In this document: piece by piece, positions 7,953-19,859 of the stretch
Layout of the letters: the number at the start of each line of letters is the position of its first letter
How positions within the stretch are numbered: the stretch's first letter is position 1
Source: Microbacterium oryzae
GTDB lineage: Bacteria; Actinomycetota; Actinomycetes; Actinomycetales; Microbacteriaceae
Reading direction: 5' to 3'
Assembly (NCBI RefSeq): GCF_009735645.1
Contig: NZ_CP032550.1
Location: forward strand, 868,001-932,000
Length of the DNA: 64,000 nucleotides
Translations under genes and position numbers: made by a program
The notes under the pieces: model-generated
Database searches by the model: none
What the model saw: the letters and a program-made list of their open reading frames with translations, nothing else
Told to the model about the DNA's origin: nothing

Positions 7953-9650
7953 GTGACGCAGCCGTTCGACCCGCCTCGCCCGTGGGTGTCCTCCTACGCC
8001 GACGGGGTCCCGCATGACCTCCCTCCCGTCTCGGGCTCCCTGCTCGACCTCGTCGACGCCTCGGCCCGCGACTACCCGAGCGCTCCCGCGCTGGAGTTCT
8101 TCGGGCGCGTCGTCGACTACGCGACGCTCCGCGCGGACATCGACCGTGCGGCCGCGGGCCTCCTCGCCCGCGGGGTGCGCAGCGGCGACCGGGTGGCGAT
8201 CATCCTTCCGAACTGCCCTCAGCACATCGTCGCGTTCTATGCGGTGCTGCGGATCGGGGCGGTCGTCGTCGAGCACAACCCGCTCTACACGCCCCGCGAG
8301 CTGCGCAAGCAGTTCGAGGATCACGGCGCGCAGCACGCCATCGTCTGGAGCACGGTCGTCGAGACGGTGCGGTCCTTCCCCGCCGACCTCGCCCTCGCCA
8401 CCATCGTCTCGGTGGACATCACGCGCGCGATGCCGCCGCTCATGCGCCTGGCCCTGCACCTGCCGGTGCCGAAGCTGCGCGCCACCCGCGCGCAGCTGAC
8501 CGCCCGGGTGCGCGACGCCGTCAGCTGGGAGGACGTGGTGCGGCACGCGCCGATCGCCGCAGACCATCCGCGACCGGCGACATCCGACATCGCCATCATC
8601 CAGTACACGAGCGGCACGACCGGCGACCCGAAGGGCGCCGCGCTCACGCACGGGAACCTCCTCGCGAACGCCGAGCAGGCGCACGCATGGACGCCGGGCG
8701 TGGCCCGAGGCGAGGGCACGGTGGTCTATGCCGTGCTGCCGATGTTCCACGCGTACGGGCTCACGCTGTGCCTCACCTTCGCGATGTCGCAGGCCGCACG
8801 CCTCGTGCTCTTCCCGAAGTTCGACCCCGACATGGTGCTGGCGGTCACCCGCCGCCATCCCGCGACGGTGCTGCCCCTCGTGCCGCCGATCGCCGAGCGG
8901 CTCCTGCGGCGCGCGAAGGAGAAGGGCGTGTCGCTCGCGGGCACGCAGATCGGCGTCTCGGGCGCGATGGCGCTGCACGACAGCCTCGTCGTGCCCTGGG
9001 AGGAGGAGACGGGCGGCTACCTCGTCGAGGGCTACGGCCTGTCGGAGTGCTCCCCCGTGCTCATCGTGAACCCGGTGTCGGAGAACCGCCGTGCCGGCAC
9101 CATCGGACTCCCCCTGCCCGGCACCGAGGTGCGCGTCGCCGATCCCGACGACCCGTCGCGCGATGTCGCGTCGGGCGAGCCGGGCGAGCTGCTCGTGCGC
9201 GGCCCCCAGGTGTTCGGCGGGTACTACGGGCGCCCGGAGGCGACCGCGAAGGTCTTCCACGAGGGCTGGTTCCGCACGGGCGACATCGTCACGATGGACG
9301 CGGACGGCTTCGTGAAGGTGGTCGACCGGATCAAGGAGCTCATCATCACCGGCGGCTTCAACGTCTCGCCGACGGAGGTGGAGATCGCCCTCCGGCAGCA
9401 TCCCGCGGTGAAGGATGCCGCGGTCGTCGGCCTGCCGAGCACGCGCAGCGGCGAGGACGTCGTCGCGGCGGTGGTCCTCGATGCCGGCTCACGCGCGGAC
9501 GAGCAGGAGCTGCGCGCCTTCGTCCGCGGCATCCTCACGCCGTACAAGGTGCCGCGACGGATCGTGTTCGTCGACGAGCTGCCCACGTCGATGATCGGGA
9601 AGGTCCTGCGCCGCGAGGTGCGCGAGCGCCTCCTCAGCGCCGACGCCTGA
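7953..9650 (+). CDS. Long-chain fatty acid-CoA ligase (AMP-binding, ANL superfamily)
   Basis: Activates a carboxylic acid, probably a long-chain fatty acid, to its acyl-CoA through an acyl-adenylate. 565 residues from GTG 7953. The P-loop-like motif [14 protein letters not shown] is at ~218-231. YGLSECSP (A5 motif), WFRTGDIV (A7), [20 protein letters not shown] (A8) and the C-terminal catalytic Lys in [10 protein letters not shown] are all present. The sequence resembles FadD-type ligases rather than acetyl-CoA synthetases; the exact substrate cannot be read. It is transcribed away from gatC and converges on the SDR gene 15 bp beyond its stop. Confidence 0.85.
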   Translation: MTQPFDPPRPWVSSYADGVPHDLPPVSGSLLDLVDASARDYPSAPALEFFGRVVDYATLRADIDRAAAGLLARGVRSGDRVAIILPNCPQHIVAFYAVLRIGAVVVEHNPLYTPRELRKQFEDHGAQHAIVWSTVVETVRSFPADLALATIVSVDITRAMPPLMRLALHLPVPKLRATRAQLTARVRDAVSWEDVVRHAPIAADHPRPATSDIAIIQYTSGTTGDPKGAALTHGNLLANAEQAHAWTPGVARGEGTVVYAVLPMFHAYGLTLCLTFAMSQAARLVLFPKFDPDMVLAVTRRHPATVLPLVPPIAERLLRRAKEKGVSLAGTQIGVSGAMALHDSLVVPWEEETGGYLVEGYGLSECSPVLIVNPVSENRRAGTIGLPLPGTEVRVADPDDPSRDVASGEPGELLVRGPQVFGGYYGRPEATAKVFHEGWFRTGDIVTMDADGFVKVVDRIKELIITGGFNVSPTEVEIALRQHPAVKDAAVVGLPSTRSGEDVVAAVVLDAGSRADEQELRAFVRGILTPYKVPRRIVFVDELPTSMIGKVLRREVRERLLSADA

Positions 9651-9665
9651 CGCCCCGGCGGGAGC

Positions 9666-10439
9666 TCACGCGAGGCCCCCGTTCGCGAAGAGCACCTGGC
9701 CGTTCACCCAGCGGGCGGGGCCGGCGAGGAAGGCGACGACTTCGGCGATATCCTCCGGAGCGCCCAGGCGCTCGAGCGGCGCGGCCGCCGCCAGCTGCGC
9801 GACGGCCGCCTCGTCCTTGCCCTGCAGGAACAGCGGGGTCGCGGTCGGGCCGGGCGCGACGGCGTTGACCGTGATGTCCTTGCCGCGCAGTTCGCGCGCG
9901 AGGATCAGGGTCATCCCCTCGACCGCCGCCTTCGTCGCGACATAGGGGCCGTAGGAGGGGAAATGCGTCCGGGTGACGCTCGTGGAGAAGTTCACGATCG
10001 CGCCGCCCGCGCGCACCCGTCGCGCGGCCTGCTGGGAGACGACGAACGCGCCGCGCAGGTTGGTGCGGACGATCCGATCGAAGGCGTCGAGGTCGTACGA
10101 CGCGATCGGGCCGAGGACCATGACGCCGGCGGTGTTCACGACGACGTCCACGCCGCCGAACGCCTCCTCGACGCGGTCGAAGGCGGCGCTCATCGCCTGG
10201 TCGTCCGCGACGTCGCCGGCCACCGCGATCGCGCGGCCGCCATCCGAGACGATCTCGTCGACGACCGCCTCCGCGGCGGACCGGTTGCCGGCGTAGTGGA
10301 CGCCCACGGCGACTCCATCGGCCGCCAGGCGCAGGGCGACGGCGCGGCCGATGCCGCCAGATCCCCCGGTGACGAGGGCGGCGCGGCGCGCATCGGAAGC
10401 GGGCGCGCCGGTGCGGCTGAGGGGTTCGGTGCGGGTCAT
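9666..10439 (-). CDS. SDR family oxidoreductase
   Basis: Classical short-chain dehydrogenase/reductase using NAD(P)H; substrate unknown. 257 residues from ATG 10439, chosen because GAAGGAGA precedes it at ~5 nt; an ATG 24 codons further up has no such site. The cofactor motif TGGSGGIG is at 24-31, VNTAG at ~101-105, and the catalytic Ser and YVATK (Tyr166, Lys170) follow. The end has the family pattern GPARWVNGQVLFANGG. It lies 50 bp downstream of a TetR gene on the same strand and is probably controlled by it. Confidence 0.88.
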   Translation of the reverse strand: MTRTEPLSRTGAPASDARRAALVTGGSGGIGRAVALRLAADGVAVGVHYAGNRSAAEAVVDEIVSDGGRAIAVAGDVADDQAMSAAFDRVEEAFGGVDVVVNTAGVMVLGPIASYDLDAFDRIVRTNLRGAFVVSQQAARRVRAGGAIVNFSTSVTRTHFPSYGPYVATKAAVEGMTLILARELRGKDITVNAVAPGPTATPLFLQGKDEAAVAQLAAAAPLERLGAPEDIAEVVAFLAGPARWVNGQVLFANGGLA

Positions 10440-10489
10440 GGGGTCTCCTTCGGGGATGGCCGCCGTCGGGTCGGCGGGCCGGGTCGGGA

Positions 10490-11158
10490 TCAGCGGATGC
10501 GTCGGAGCCATTCGTCGAGGAGCGCGGCCTCGGCCGGGCTGAACGACGAGGAGCCCGCGAGATGCGCGCGCAGGGTGGTGGCCGCCACGGAAGCGGCGTC
10601 GTCGGCCGCGGCCTCGGCGTCCACGAGGATCGAGGCGAGTGCCGCGTCGCGGGCGAGCGCCGACACCGCCGGGTCGGGGTAGGCCTCGGGTCGCAGGATG
10701 AGACCGAGCGCGAGGCCGCTGTTGGCGGCCATGATCACGCGCGCGGCGTCACTCGGCGCCATGCGCAGCCTTCCCTGCGCGGCGAGGCGCCCGGTGATGC
10801 CCTCGAGGAGCGCCATGGCCTCGGCGATCGCCGCGGGTCGCGTGGTGAGCGCGCTGCCGAACACCAGCCGGTAGGCTTGCGGGTGCGCGAGCGCGAAGTC
10901 CGTGTGCGCGTTCCAGCCGGCCCGGAGGTCCTCCACGGGATCCTCGGAGGGCCGCGCGGCCCGCTTGGCCGTCAAGTACTCATCCCACACCGCGTCGACG
11001 ACGGCGGCCAGCAGGCCGTCCTTGTCACCGAAGTGGCGATACAAGACGGGCTGCGTGATGCCCGCCGCCTCGCACACTGCGCGCGTGGAGATGTCGCCCG
11101 TCGCCGACTGCGCGAGCAGCTCGGCGGCGCGGGCGATGATCGCTGCTCTCGTTTCCAC
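10490..11158 (-). CDS. TetR/AcrR family transcriptional regulator
   Basis: Ligand-responsive repressor, 222 residues from GTG 11158. The N-terminal helix-turn-helix is clear (ISTRAVCEAAGITQPVLYRHFGDKDGLL, ~23-50), followed by a helical ligand domain with no recognisable subtype. It is the upstream gene of a two-gene unit with the SDR oxidoreductase, so it probably regulates that enzyme and itself. A partly palindromic ACACTGACAGCGT lies 12 bp before its start. Confidence 0.88.
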   Translation of the reverse strand: METRAAIIARAAELLAQSATGDISTRAVCEAAGITQPVLYRHFGDKDGLLAAVVDAVWDEYLTAKRAARPSEDPVEDLRAGWNAHTDFALAHPQAYRLVFGSALTTRPAAIAEAMALLEGITGRLAAQGRLRMAPSDAARVIMAANSGLALGLILRPEAYPDPAVSALARDAALASILVDAEAAADDAASVAATTLRAHLAGSSSFSPAEAALLDEWLRRIR

Positions 11159-11170
11159 GTATCACCGATA

Positions 11171-11183
11171 ACACTGACAGCGT
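11171..11183. promoter_or_regulatory. Candidate TetR operator
   Basis: ACACTGACAGCGT is a 13-bp dyad around a central A with one mismatched pair. It resembles the AACACTGNCAGTGTT operators of some TetR-family repressors and sits in the promoter region of the TetR-SDR unit. Confidence 0.4.
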
Positions 11184-11220
11184 ATCGATGCAACGGAACG
11201 GCGCTATCGCCGCGACGTCC

Positions 11221-13539
<2,319 letters not shown>

Positions 13540-13565
13540 GGAAGGACGAGCGACATCGGGGCGGC

Positions 13566-14669
13566 TCAGGCGTCGACGGGCACCGCGCTGACGGTCCGAT
13601 CGATCGTGCACTGGCCCAGCACGCGGGTGCCGGCGTAGAGCACGGCCGTCTGGCCGGGTGCCACGCCGTCCAGGGGGGCCTCCGGCGTCACCACGAGCTC
13701 GCCGTCGCGGACGACCGCGACGGCGGGCACGGGGTCGGCGTGCGCGCGGATCTGCACGTCGCACGCGAACGCGCGCTCGGGCGCGTCGGGAGCAGCGCCC
13801 GCCCACGTGTACCGCGAACCGGCGATCTCCGCGGTCGCGAGGGCCTCCTTCGGCCCCACCACCACGGTGTTGGTCACCGGCCGCACCTCGAGGACGAAGC
13901 GCGGCTTGCCGTCGTCGGCGGGCACGCCGAGCCGCAGGCCGCGACGCTGGCCCACGGTGAACGCGTGCGCGCCGTCGTGGTCGCCGACGACGGCGCCCGA
14001 GCGGTCGACGATCGCGCCCCGCTCGGCCCCCACCCGCTCGGCGAGGTAGCCGCGCGTGTCGCCGTCGGGGATGAAGCAGATGTCGTAGCTGTCGGGCTTG
14101 GCTGCCACGGCGAAGCCGCGCTCCTCGGCCTCCGCGCGGACGAGGGCCTTCGACGGCGTGGTGCCGAGGGGGAAGTACGTGTGCGCAAGCTGCTCGGCGG
14201 TGAGGACGCCGAGCACGTAGGACTGGTCCTTCGCCTCCTCGCTCGACCGATGCAGCTCGAGCCCGCTCGGCCCTTCGCGCAGCGTGGCGTAGTGGCCGGT
14301 GCAGACGGCGTCGAAGCCGAGCTCCAGGGCGCGCTCGAGGAGCGCGGCGAATTTGATCCGCTCGTTGCAGCGCATGCAGGGGTTGGGGGTGCGCCCGGCG
14401 CGGTACTCGCTGAGGAAGTCGTCGATGACGTCGTCGCGGAAGCGCTCGGAGAAGTCCCACACGTAGAACGGGATGCCCAGGCGGTCCGCGACGCGGCGCG
14501 CGTCCATCGCGTCCTCGATGGTGCAGCAGCCGCGGCTGCCGGTGCGCAGGGTCCCGCCCGCGCGCGAGAGCGCGAGGTGCACGCCCACCACGTCGTGCCC
14601 GGCGTCGACCGCGCGCGCGGCGGCGACGGCGGAGTCCACTCCCCCGCTCATGGCGGCCAGAATACGCAT
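13566..14669 (-). CDS. mnmA: tRNA-specific 2-thiouridylase MnmA
   Basis: Makes 2-thiouridine at wobble position 34 of Lys, Glu and Gln tRNAs, using sulfur passed on from a cysteine desulfurase. 367 residues. The PP-loop is [11 protein letters not shown] (SGGVDS at 8-13). The nucleophile Cys98 is in NPCMRC and the persulfide-carrying Cys198 in YDICFIP. A C-terminal beta-barrel follows ([11 protein letters not shown] onward). It lies 9 bp downstream of the cysteine desulfurase gene, a natural sulfur donor. It starts at ATG 14669 with TAGACT 6 nt upstream, so a leaderless transcript is likely. Confidence 0.95.
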   Translation of the reverse strand: MRILAAMSGGVDSAVAAARAVDAGHDVVGVHLALSRAGGTLRTGSRGCCTIEDAMDARRVADRLGIPFYVWDFSERFRDDVIDDFLSEYRAGRTPNPCMRCNERIKFAALLERALELGFDAVCTGHYATLREGPSGLELHRSSEEAKDQSYVLGVLTAEQLAHTYFPLGTTPSKALVRAEAEERGFAVAAKPDSYDICFIPDGDTRGYLAERVGAERGAIVDRSGAVVGDHDGAHAFTVGQRRGLRLGVPADDGKPRFVLEVRPVTNTVVVGPKEALATAEIAGSRYTWAGAAPDAPERAFACDVQIRAHADPVPAVAVVRDGELVVTPEAPLDGVAPGQTAVLYAGTRVLGQCTIDRTVSAVPVDA

Positions 14670-14675
14670 GCGGCC

Positions 14676-14681
14676 AGTCTA
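14676..14681 (-). promoter_or_regulatory. Putative -10 hexamer for leaderless mnmA transcript
   Basis: TAGACT on the minus strand, 6 nt before the mnmA ATG. It overlaps the stop-codon end of the upstream cysteine desulfurase gene. Confidence 0.5.
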
Positions 14682-15869
14682 CGAGCGCGCCCCTGAGCGC
14701 ACTCCGGGCACGGTCAGCCGACGATACGCCTCCGGCAGCGCGGCGACGAGCGCGTCGGCGTCGGCGTCGGTGGTCGTGCGTCCGAGCGAGATGCGCAGCA
14801 CCTGCCGCGCCTCCGCCTCGGTCCGGCCCATCGCGAGCACGACATGCGACGGCTCGCTCACTCCCGCCTGGCATGCCGACCCCGTGGAGACGGAGATCCC
14901 GTGCTGGTCGAGGAGGAACAGCATCGACTCGCCGGTCGCCCCGGGCAGGTGGAGGTGAATCGTGCCCGGCAGCGTGCGCTCCGGGTCTCCGAGCACCTCG
15001 AGCTCGGGGACGGCCGCGCGCAGCCGCCCGATGAGGCGGTTGCGAATGGCCGTGAGCCGGGCCGCCTCGCTCTCGCGTTCGCGTTCGGCTATCTCGAGCG
15101 CGGTCGCGAGCGCCACGGCCCCGGCGACGTCCTGCGTGCCGGAGCGGAGCCCGCGCTGCTGATCGCCGCCGTGCAGGAGCGCCTGCGGCGCGATCGTGCG
15201 CGACACGACCAGCGCGCCGGTGCCCACGGGCGCCCCCACCTTGTGACCGGACACGCTGAGGGCGACCAGACCCGCGCCATCCGGAGCGTCGCCGCGCCAG
15301 CGCCGGAAGCCCACCCCGACGTGCCCGACGGCGGCGACCGCGTCGAGATGCAGGGGCACGGCCGAGCGGGCGGCGGCCGTGGCGAGGGCGGGTGCGTCGT
15401 GCACCGCGCCGGTCTCGTTGTTGGCCACGAGCGCGGTGGCCACCGCGACGCGGGGGTCGGAGAGTGCGGAGTCGAACGCGGCGGGAGCGATCCGCGACCG
15501 CTCGTCGAGGGCGATCGGCGTCACACGCGCGCCCTCCGCGCGTCGCAGCCACTCCACGGCGTCGAGGGTGGCGTGGTGCTCGCCATCGGGCAGCGCGACC
15601 GCGTCGCGTCCGGCCGACCGCGCCCACCACAGCCCCTTGAGCGCGAGGTTCACCGCCTCCGTGCCGCCCGACGTGAGCACCACCTCGATCGGCTCGCAGC
15701 CGAGCGTCGCCGCGATCCGCTCGCGGGCGTCCTCGAGCGCGCGGCGCGCGCGCTGCCCCGCGCCGTGCACCGACGAGGCGTTCCCGACGAGCGCGCCGGC
15801 CGCGAGCCACGCCTCGCGCGCCTCCGGACGCAGCGGCGTGGTGGCGGCGTGGTCGAGGTACGCGCCCAC
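14679..15869 (-). CDS. Cysteine desulfurase (NifS/IscS family)
   Basis: PLP enzyme that removes sulfur from cysteine for thiolated tRNA and Fe-S clusters. 396 residues from GTG 15869. It opens with the family hallmark AYLDHAATTPLRPEA (~3-17). The PLP Lys is Lys210 in SVSGHKVGAP, His pairing is in DGEHHATLDAV (~95-105), and the sulfur-accepting Cys333 is in STGSACQAG. Its position directly before mnmA points to a role in tRNA 2-thiolation. The start is 5 bp past the stop of the thioredoxin-TPR gene. Confidence 0.93.
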   Translation of the reverse strand: MGAYLDHAATTPLRPEAREAWLAAGALVGNASSVHGAGQRARRALEDARERIAATLGCEPIEVVLTSGGTEAVNLALKGLWWARSAGRDAVALPDGEHHATLDAVEWLRRAEGARVTPIALDERSRIAPAAFDSALSDPRVAVATALVANNETGAVHDAPALATAAARSAVPLHLDAVAAVGHVGVGFRRWRGDAPDGAGLVALSVSGHKVGAPVGTGALVVSRTIAPQALLHGGDQQRGLRSGTQDVAGAVALATALEIAERERESEAARLTAIRNRLIGRLRAAVPELEVLGDPERTLPGTIHLHLPGATGESMLFLLDQHGISVSTGSACQAGVSEPSHVVLAMGRTEAEARQVLRISLGRTTTDADADALVAALPEAYRRLTVPGVRSGARS

Positions 15870-15874
15870 GGAGC

Positions 15875-16816
15875 TCAGAACAGCAGCGAGGTGAGGCGCC
15901 CGCGGGCTCGGATCACGCGCGGGTCGTTCGCGCCGATCACGCCGAAGAGCTCCACGAGGCGCTCCTGCACGGGGCGACGCGCGTCGCCCGGCAGCTGCGC
16001 GAAGAGGTCGAGCAGGCGCTCGAACGCGTCCTCGACGTGGCCACCGGCGACGTCGAGGTCGGCGACGAGCAGCTGCGCGTCCACGTCCTGCGGTTCGGCC
16101 GCGGCTGCCGTGCGGGCGGCCTGGAGGTCGGCGCCCTGCACGCGGCCGAGAAGTCGCACCTGGCCGAGGCCGGCGGCGGCCTCCTCGTCGCGGGGGTTCT
16201 CCTTGAGCGCGCGCTCGTACGCGTCGGCAGCACGGGCGTAGTCTCCGGCCTCGATCGCGTCGAACGCCTCCTGATGCAGCGGCGGCAGCGCGGGCGCCTC
16301 CGGCTCCTCGGCTGGCTGCTCCGTGCCCTGCCCGACCGGCACCGCGCCGGTCACCCCGTTCTGGGCGGCGAGCTGCAGGAGCTGCGCGAAGACCTCCCGC
16401 ACCTGCTCCTCGGGCACCGCGCCCGTGAACAGCGGCACCGGCTGACCGGCGACGAGCGCCACGACCATGGGGATCGACTGCGCGCGGAACGCCTGCGAGA
16501 GCTGCGGGTTCGCGTCGACGTCCACCTTGGCGAGCACGAGGCGCCCGCCGTGCTCGGCGACGACCTTCTCGAGGATCGGGCTCAGCTGCTTGCAGGGGCC
16601 GCACCACTCCGCCCACAGGTCCACGACGACCGGCACGCGCTTGGAGAGCTCGAGGACGTCGCCGAAGGTCGCGTCGGTGACGTCGAACACGAGGCGCGGC
16701 GCTCCGGCGTCCCCACCCGTCGGCGCGGCGGGAGCGGCAGGGGTCGCGGGACGGTTCTTCAGGGTCGAGAGATCGACGGCGCCGCGCAGAACGGCACCGG
16801 GGGCGACGTCACTCAT
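15875..16816 (-). CDS. Thioredoxin-TPR co-chaperone (YbbN/CnoX-like)
   Basis: Cytosolic protein with a thioredoxin fold followed by TPR-like helices, as in CnoX/YbbN holdases. 313 residues from ATG 16816 (GGAAGG precedes it). An Ala/Pro-rich N-terminal extension (~1-40) leads to the thioredoxin domain with active site WCGPC at 71-75 and the cis-Pro turn QSIPMVV. Helical repeats from ~185 include AIEAGDYARAADAYERALKEN. The dithiol CGPC suggests it could be redox active. An in-frame upstream extension lies within the next gene and is rejected. Confidence 0.88.
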   Translation of the reverse strand: MSDVAPGAVLRGAVDLSTLKNRPATPAAPAAPTGGDAGAPRLVFDVTDATFGDVLELSKRVPVVVDLWAEWCGPCKQLSPILEKVVAEHGGRLVLAKVDVDANPQLSQAFRAQSIPMVVALVAGQPVPLFTGAVPEEQVREVFAQLLQLAAQNGVTGAVPVGQGTEQPAEEPEAPALPPLHQEAFDAIEAGDYARAADAYERALKENPRDEEAAAGLGQVRLLGRVQGADLQAARTAAAAEPQDVDAQLLVADLDVAGGHVEDAFERLLDLFAQLPGDARRPVQERLVELFGVIGANDPRVIRARGRLTSLLF

Positions 16817-16851
16817 GTTCACCTTCCGTGTGAAGTGGGGATGGATCGAGC

Positions 16852-18633
16852 CTATTCGCCCTTCTCGGGCTCCGGCAGCAGTTCGGCGCCCTGGATGGCC
16901 GAGGTGTAGCCGAGCAGGCGCACCTTCTCGTCGGAGCCCTGAGCGGGCACGAAGAAGAAGAGCTGGTCGGTGTAGGTGGTCTCGACGCCCGTGGCGGACT
17001 CCTTCTCTCCGGTCAGCAGCGCCAGGGCGGCGTCGTCCTCGAAGCGGATGACGGCGTCGTCGTCGGTCGGGCGCACGGTCTCGGTCTCGTCGACGCCGAC
17101 CGAGACGATCGCGCCGCTGTCGAGCGTCGCGAGGGCCGTCGGCGGAGCGTCGTTCGCGCCCTGCGCGTACTCGATTCGCCCGGTCTCCGCGCCCGTCTCG
17201 TTGAACGCGTCGATGGTGGCCTTGCGCTTCTCCGCCACGGCGGTGAGGAAGCCGTCGCCCTCGATGTCGAAGAGGTCGGCGTACTCGCTCTTGTCGCCCT
17301 GGCCGATGATGTCGGCGTACGCGCTCGCGAGCTGGTCGGGAGCGATCGCGAGGAACGGCGAGTCGGGCGCGACGAGCGCCGCACCGAGCCAGACCGGGGC
17401 GAGCTCGGGCGTCTCCGCCGCGGCTTCCAGGTTCGCCAGGTAGCTCACCCGGTAGCGCGACCACGGGTCGTCCTGCGTCATCGAGAGGATGCTCGGCGCC
17501 ACGGTGGCGTCATCGGGGTCGGCCACGATGACCAGCGCGGTGCGCGGCCATCCCTCCGCCGCCTGGGGCAGGACGACGCTCGCCGGACCCTGCGGGATCG
17601 ACACCGCCGCGGGGTGGTCCTCGATCTCCTTCCGCAGCCGGTAGTTCACCTCGCGCGTCTGCAGCGCGAGGCCCGAGAGGCGCTGCGCCGCGATCTTGTC
17701 GTCCAGATCGGCGTCGGCCCGCGCGACGGTGTCCGAGATCTCCCCGACGATCCGGTCGGCCTGCGCCTGCGTGAGGGTCGACGGCTTCTGATCGGGAGCC
17801 GCGGTCGCGGTGGCGGTCGGCGTCGGGGTGGGCGTCTGCCCGCCGCCGAACTCCGGCCAGTCGTCCGCCGTGCAGCCCGCGAGGAGCGCCGTGGAGATGC
17901 CGAGCGCGGGGACGGCGAGGAGCGCGCGGCGCCCCTTGCCGCGGCGCGACGTGGAGATGACGCCCTTGGATGCGCCGTCGTCGTCGGCGACCGGGCCCGA
18001 CGGTCCCTTGCGGATCGGGCCGCGACGTCGCCGCGCCTGGCGCAGCGCGAGGATGTAGAGGACGAGGCCGGCGGCGAGGAAGATGCCGCCGAGCACCATC
18101 AGCGGCCCGAACCAGGGCGTGCGCTGGTCGAGCGGCCACACGAGCGAGATGTCGGAGGGCGCGGGCTGCGTGCCGTCGACGGCGACGAGCATGCTCATCC
18201 CCTCGGGCAGCTGGTCGCGGCGGACGATCTCGTCCTCCGCGGTCTGCTCCTCGATCCACAGGTCGCTTCCGGCCGGGTTGCGACCCTCGGTCGCCTCCCC
18301 CGCCTCCACGCTCGGCTCGACGACCTCGGTCTCCAGCTGATCATCGTCTCCCGCGCTCACCCGGCTGTATCGCTGGTCGGACAGCCACGCCTCGACATCG
18401 CTCGTGCGGCCGTACGCGGTGTAGAGAGGGCCGTCGCCGCGCACCGTCAGGGTCTGCGCGCCGGGTCGCAGCGCGAACGCGTCGCCGTCGATGACGAGGT
18501 AGGGCAGGTCCTCCTCGACAGACACCGACTGCTCGGCGGAGTCGGGGCCGAGGAACAGCGTGCGCTGCGCGAGTCCCGCGCCGAACGACGCCGCCGCGAG
18601 CACAAAGGCCAGTACTGCCCACACGAAACGCAC
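16852..18633 (-). CDS. Large membrane protein with an internal lipobox-like segment, function unknown
   Basis: Not assigned to a characterised family. 593 residues from GTG 18633, chosen because GAGGAG lies 7 nt upstream. One helix at the start (~3-21) leads to an extracytoplasmic acidic domain (~25-170), a second helix at ~174-197, then a basic linker (ARRRRGP, SRRGKGRR). A third hydrophobic stretch (~237-254) ends in LLAGC, which looks exactly like a lipoprotein signal, followed by a TP-repeat linker (TPTPTPTATATA) and a ~310-residue domain. It reads like a membrane protein fused to a lipoprotein. It neighbours the thioredoxin-TPR gene on the same strand and an AI-2E exporter divergently. 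Confidence 0.75.
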   Translation of the reverse strand: MRFVWAVLAFVLAAASFGAGLAQRTLFLGPDSAEQSVSVEEDLPYLVIDGDAFALRPGAQTLTVRGDGPLYTAYGRTSDVEAWLSDQRYSRVSAGDDDQLETEVVEPSVEAGEATEGRNPAGSDLWIEEQTAEDEIVRRDQLPEGMSMLVAVDGTQPAPSDISLVWPLDQRTPWFGPLMVLGGIFLAAGLVLYILALRQARRRRGPIRKGPSGPVADDDGASKGVISTSRRGKGRRALLAVPALGISTALLAGCTADDWPEFGGGQTPTPTPTATATAAPDQKPSTLTQAQADRIVGEISDTVARADADLDDKIAAQRLSGLALQTREVNYRLRKEIEDHPAAVSIPQGPASVVLPQAAEGWPRTALVIVADPDDATVAPSILSMTQDDPWSRYRVSYLANLEAAAETPELAPVWLGAALVAPDSPFLAIAPDQLASAYADIIGQGDKSEYADLFDIEGDGFLTAVAEKRKATIDAFNETGAETGRIEYAQGANDAPPTALATLDSGAIVSVGVDETETVRPTDDDAVIRFEDDAALALLTGEKESATGVETTYTDQLFFFVPAQGSDEKVRLLGYTSAIQGAELLPEPEKGE

Positions 18634-18809
18634 GAATCGACTCCTCGCCGACCCGCGCGGGTGTCGCGGGTCTGGATATCCGACTGCACAGGATAGCGAG
18701 TGCAACTGAAAGGCGCCCAGAAGCAGGTCGCATCCGGGCGCGGCGCCGACGGCGCTCTATCCTGACGGGAGTCGTGCGGCAGGGCGCCCGCGGCGGCAGA
18801 AGGGCGCAC

Positions 18810-19859
18810 ATGAAGATCCACAACCCGTTCCGGGTCGCACTGGTGGCGACGCTGGGCGTCGGGCTGGGCATCCTGCTCATCGAGGGGCTGCAGTCGCTCT
18901 CGACGATCCTCGTGTACGTCGGGACGGCGCTGTTCATCTCCTTGGGCCTCGACCCCGTGGTGACGTGGCTCGAGCACCGGCGCCTTCCGCGATGGCTCGC
19001 GGTGACCCTCGCCATCCTCGCCGTCCTGGGACTGTTCACCGGGATCGTGCTCATCATCCTCCCCGTGCTCGTGGGGCAGATCGGCCAGCTCGTCGAGCAG
19101 ATCTCCCTCCTCGTCTCGCGCGGCACCCTCCTCGACGACCTGCGGGAGTGGTCGCTGGCCACCTTCCCCACGCTGCAGATCGATCAGGTCCTCGACTTCG
19201 TCAACACCTGGCTGACCGACAACATCGACCTCATCAGTCAGGGCGTCGTGGGCGTGACGCTGAACGTGGCGCAGGGGCTGTTCGGCGCGTTCATCGTGCT
19301 CATCCTCACGATCTACCTCACGGCGTCCACGCCGTCGCTGAAGTCCGCGCTGTACCAGATGGTGCCGGCGTCGCGACGCGAGGGCTTCACGAACATCGCC
19401 GAGCAGATCACCGACTCCGTCGGCTACTACGTCATGGGGCAGATCACGCTGGCAGCGATCAACGGCCTGCTGAGCACGATCTTCCTCACGATCATCGACG
19501 CGCCCTACCCCACCGTGCTGGCGGTGGTGGCCTTCCTCGGGTCGATGATCCCGCTGGTCGGCACCATCTCCGGCTCGACGATCATCGCGCTGACGTGCCT
19601 GATCCCGGGGCTCGGTTCGCCGACCACCGCCATCATCGCCGCGGTGTACTACCTCATCTACATGCAGGTCGAGGCGTACGTGCTCTCGCCGCGCATCATG
19701 AGCCGGGCGGTGTCGGTCCCGGGCGGCGTGGTCGTGATCGCCGCGCTCGCCGGCGGCGCGCTGCTGGGGCTCCTGGGAGCCCTCATCGCCATCCCCGTCG
19801 CCGCGAGCATCCTCATCATCTACCGCCAGGTGCTCATCCCGCGCATGAACGCGCGCTGA
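18810..19859 (+). CDS. AI-2E family transporter (YtqI/PerM-like membrane protein)
   Basis: Multi-pass membrane protein of the PerM/TqsA (AI-2E exporter) superfamily; the substrate is not known from sequence. 349 residues from ATG 18810 (AGAAGGG upstream), preferred over a GTG 36 bp earlier. Hydrophobic pairs at ~10-50 and ~65-90 are followed by an amphipathic stretch and a C-terminal block with the family pattern FLGSMIPLVGTISGS and QVEAYVLSPRIMSRAVSVPG. Its stop abuts the stop of the converging hydrolase gene, leaving no spacer. Confidence 0.82.
   Translation: MKIHNPFRVALVATLGVGLGILLIEGLQSLSTILVYVGTALFISLGLDPVVTWLEHRRLPRWLAVTLAILAVLGLFTGIVLIILPVLVGQIGQLVEQISLLVSRGTLLDDLREWSLATFPTLQIDQVLDFVNTWLTDNIDLISQGVVGVTLNVAQGLFGAFIVLILTIYLTASTPSLKSALYQMVPASRREGFTNIAEQITDSVGYYVMGQITLAAINGLLSTIFLTIIDAPYPTVLAVVAFLGSMIPLVGTISGSTIIALTCLIPGLGSPTTAIIAAVYYLIYMQVEAYVLSPRIMSRAVSVPGGVVVIAALAGGALLGLLGALIAIPVAASILIIYRQVLIPRMNAR

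Noticed and set aside
7596..9401. In-frame upstream extension of GatA giving a >1100-residue protein
   Set aside because: It runs through gatC and the antisense strand of the acyl-CoA ligase. The GTGA overlap with gatC and normal GatA length fix the start at 7595.
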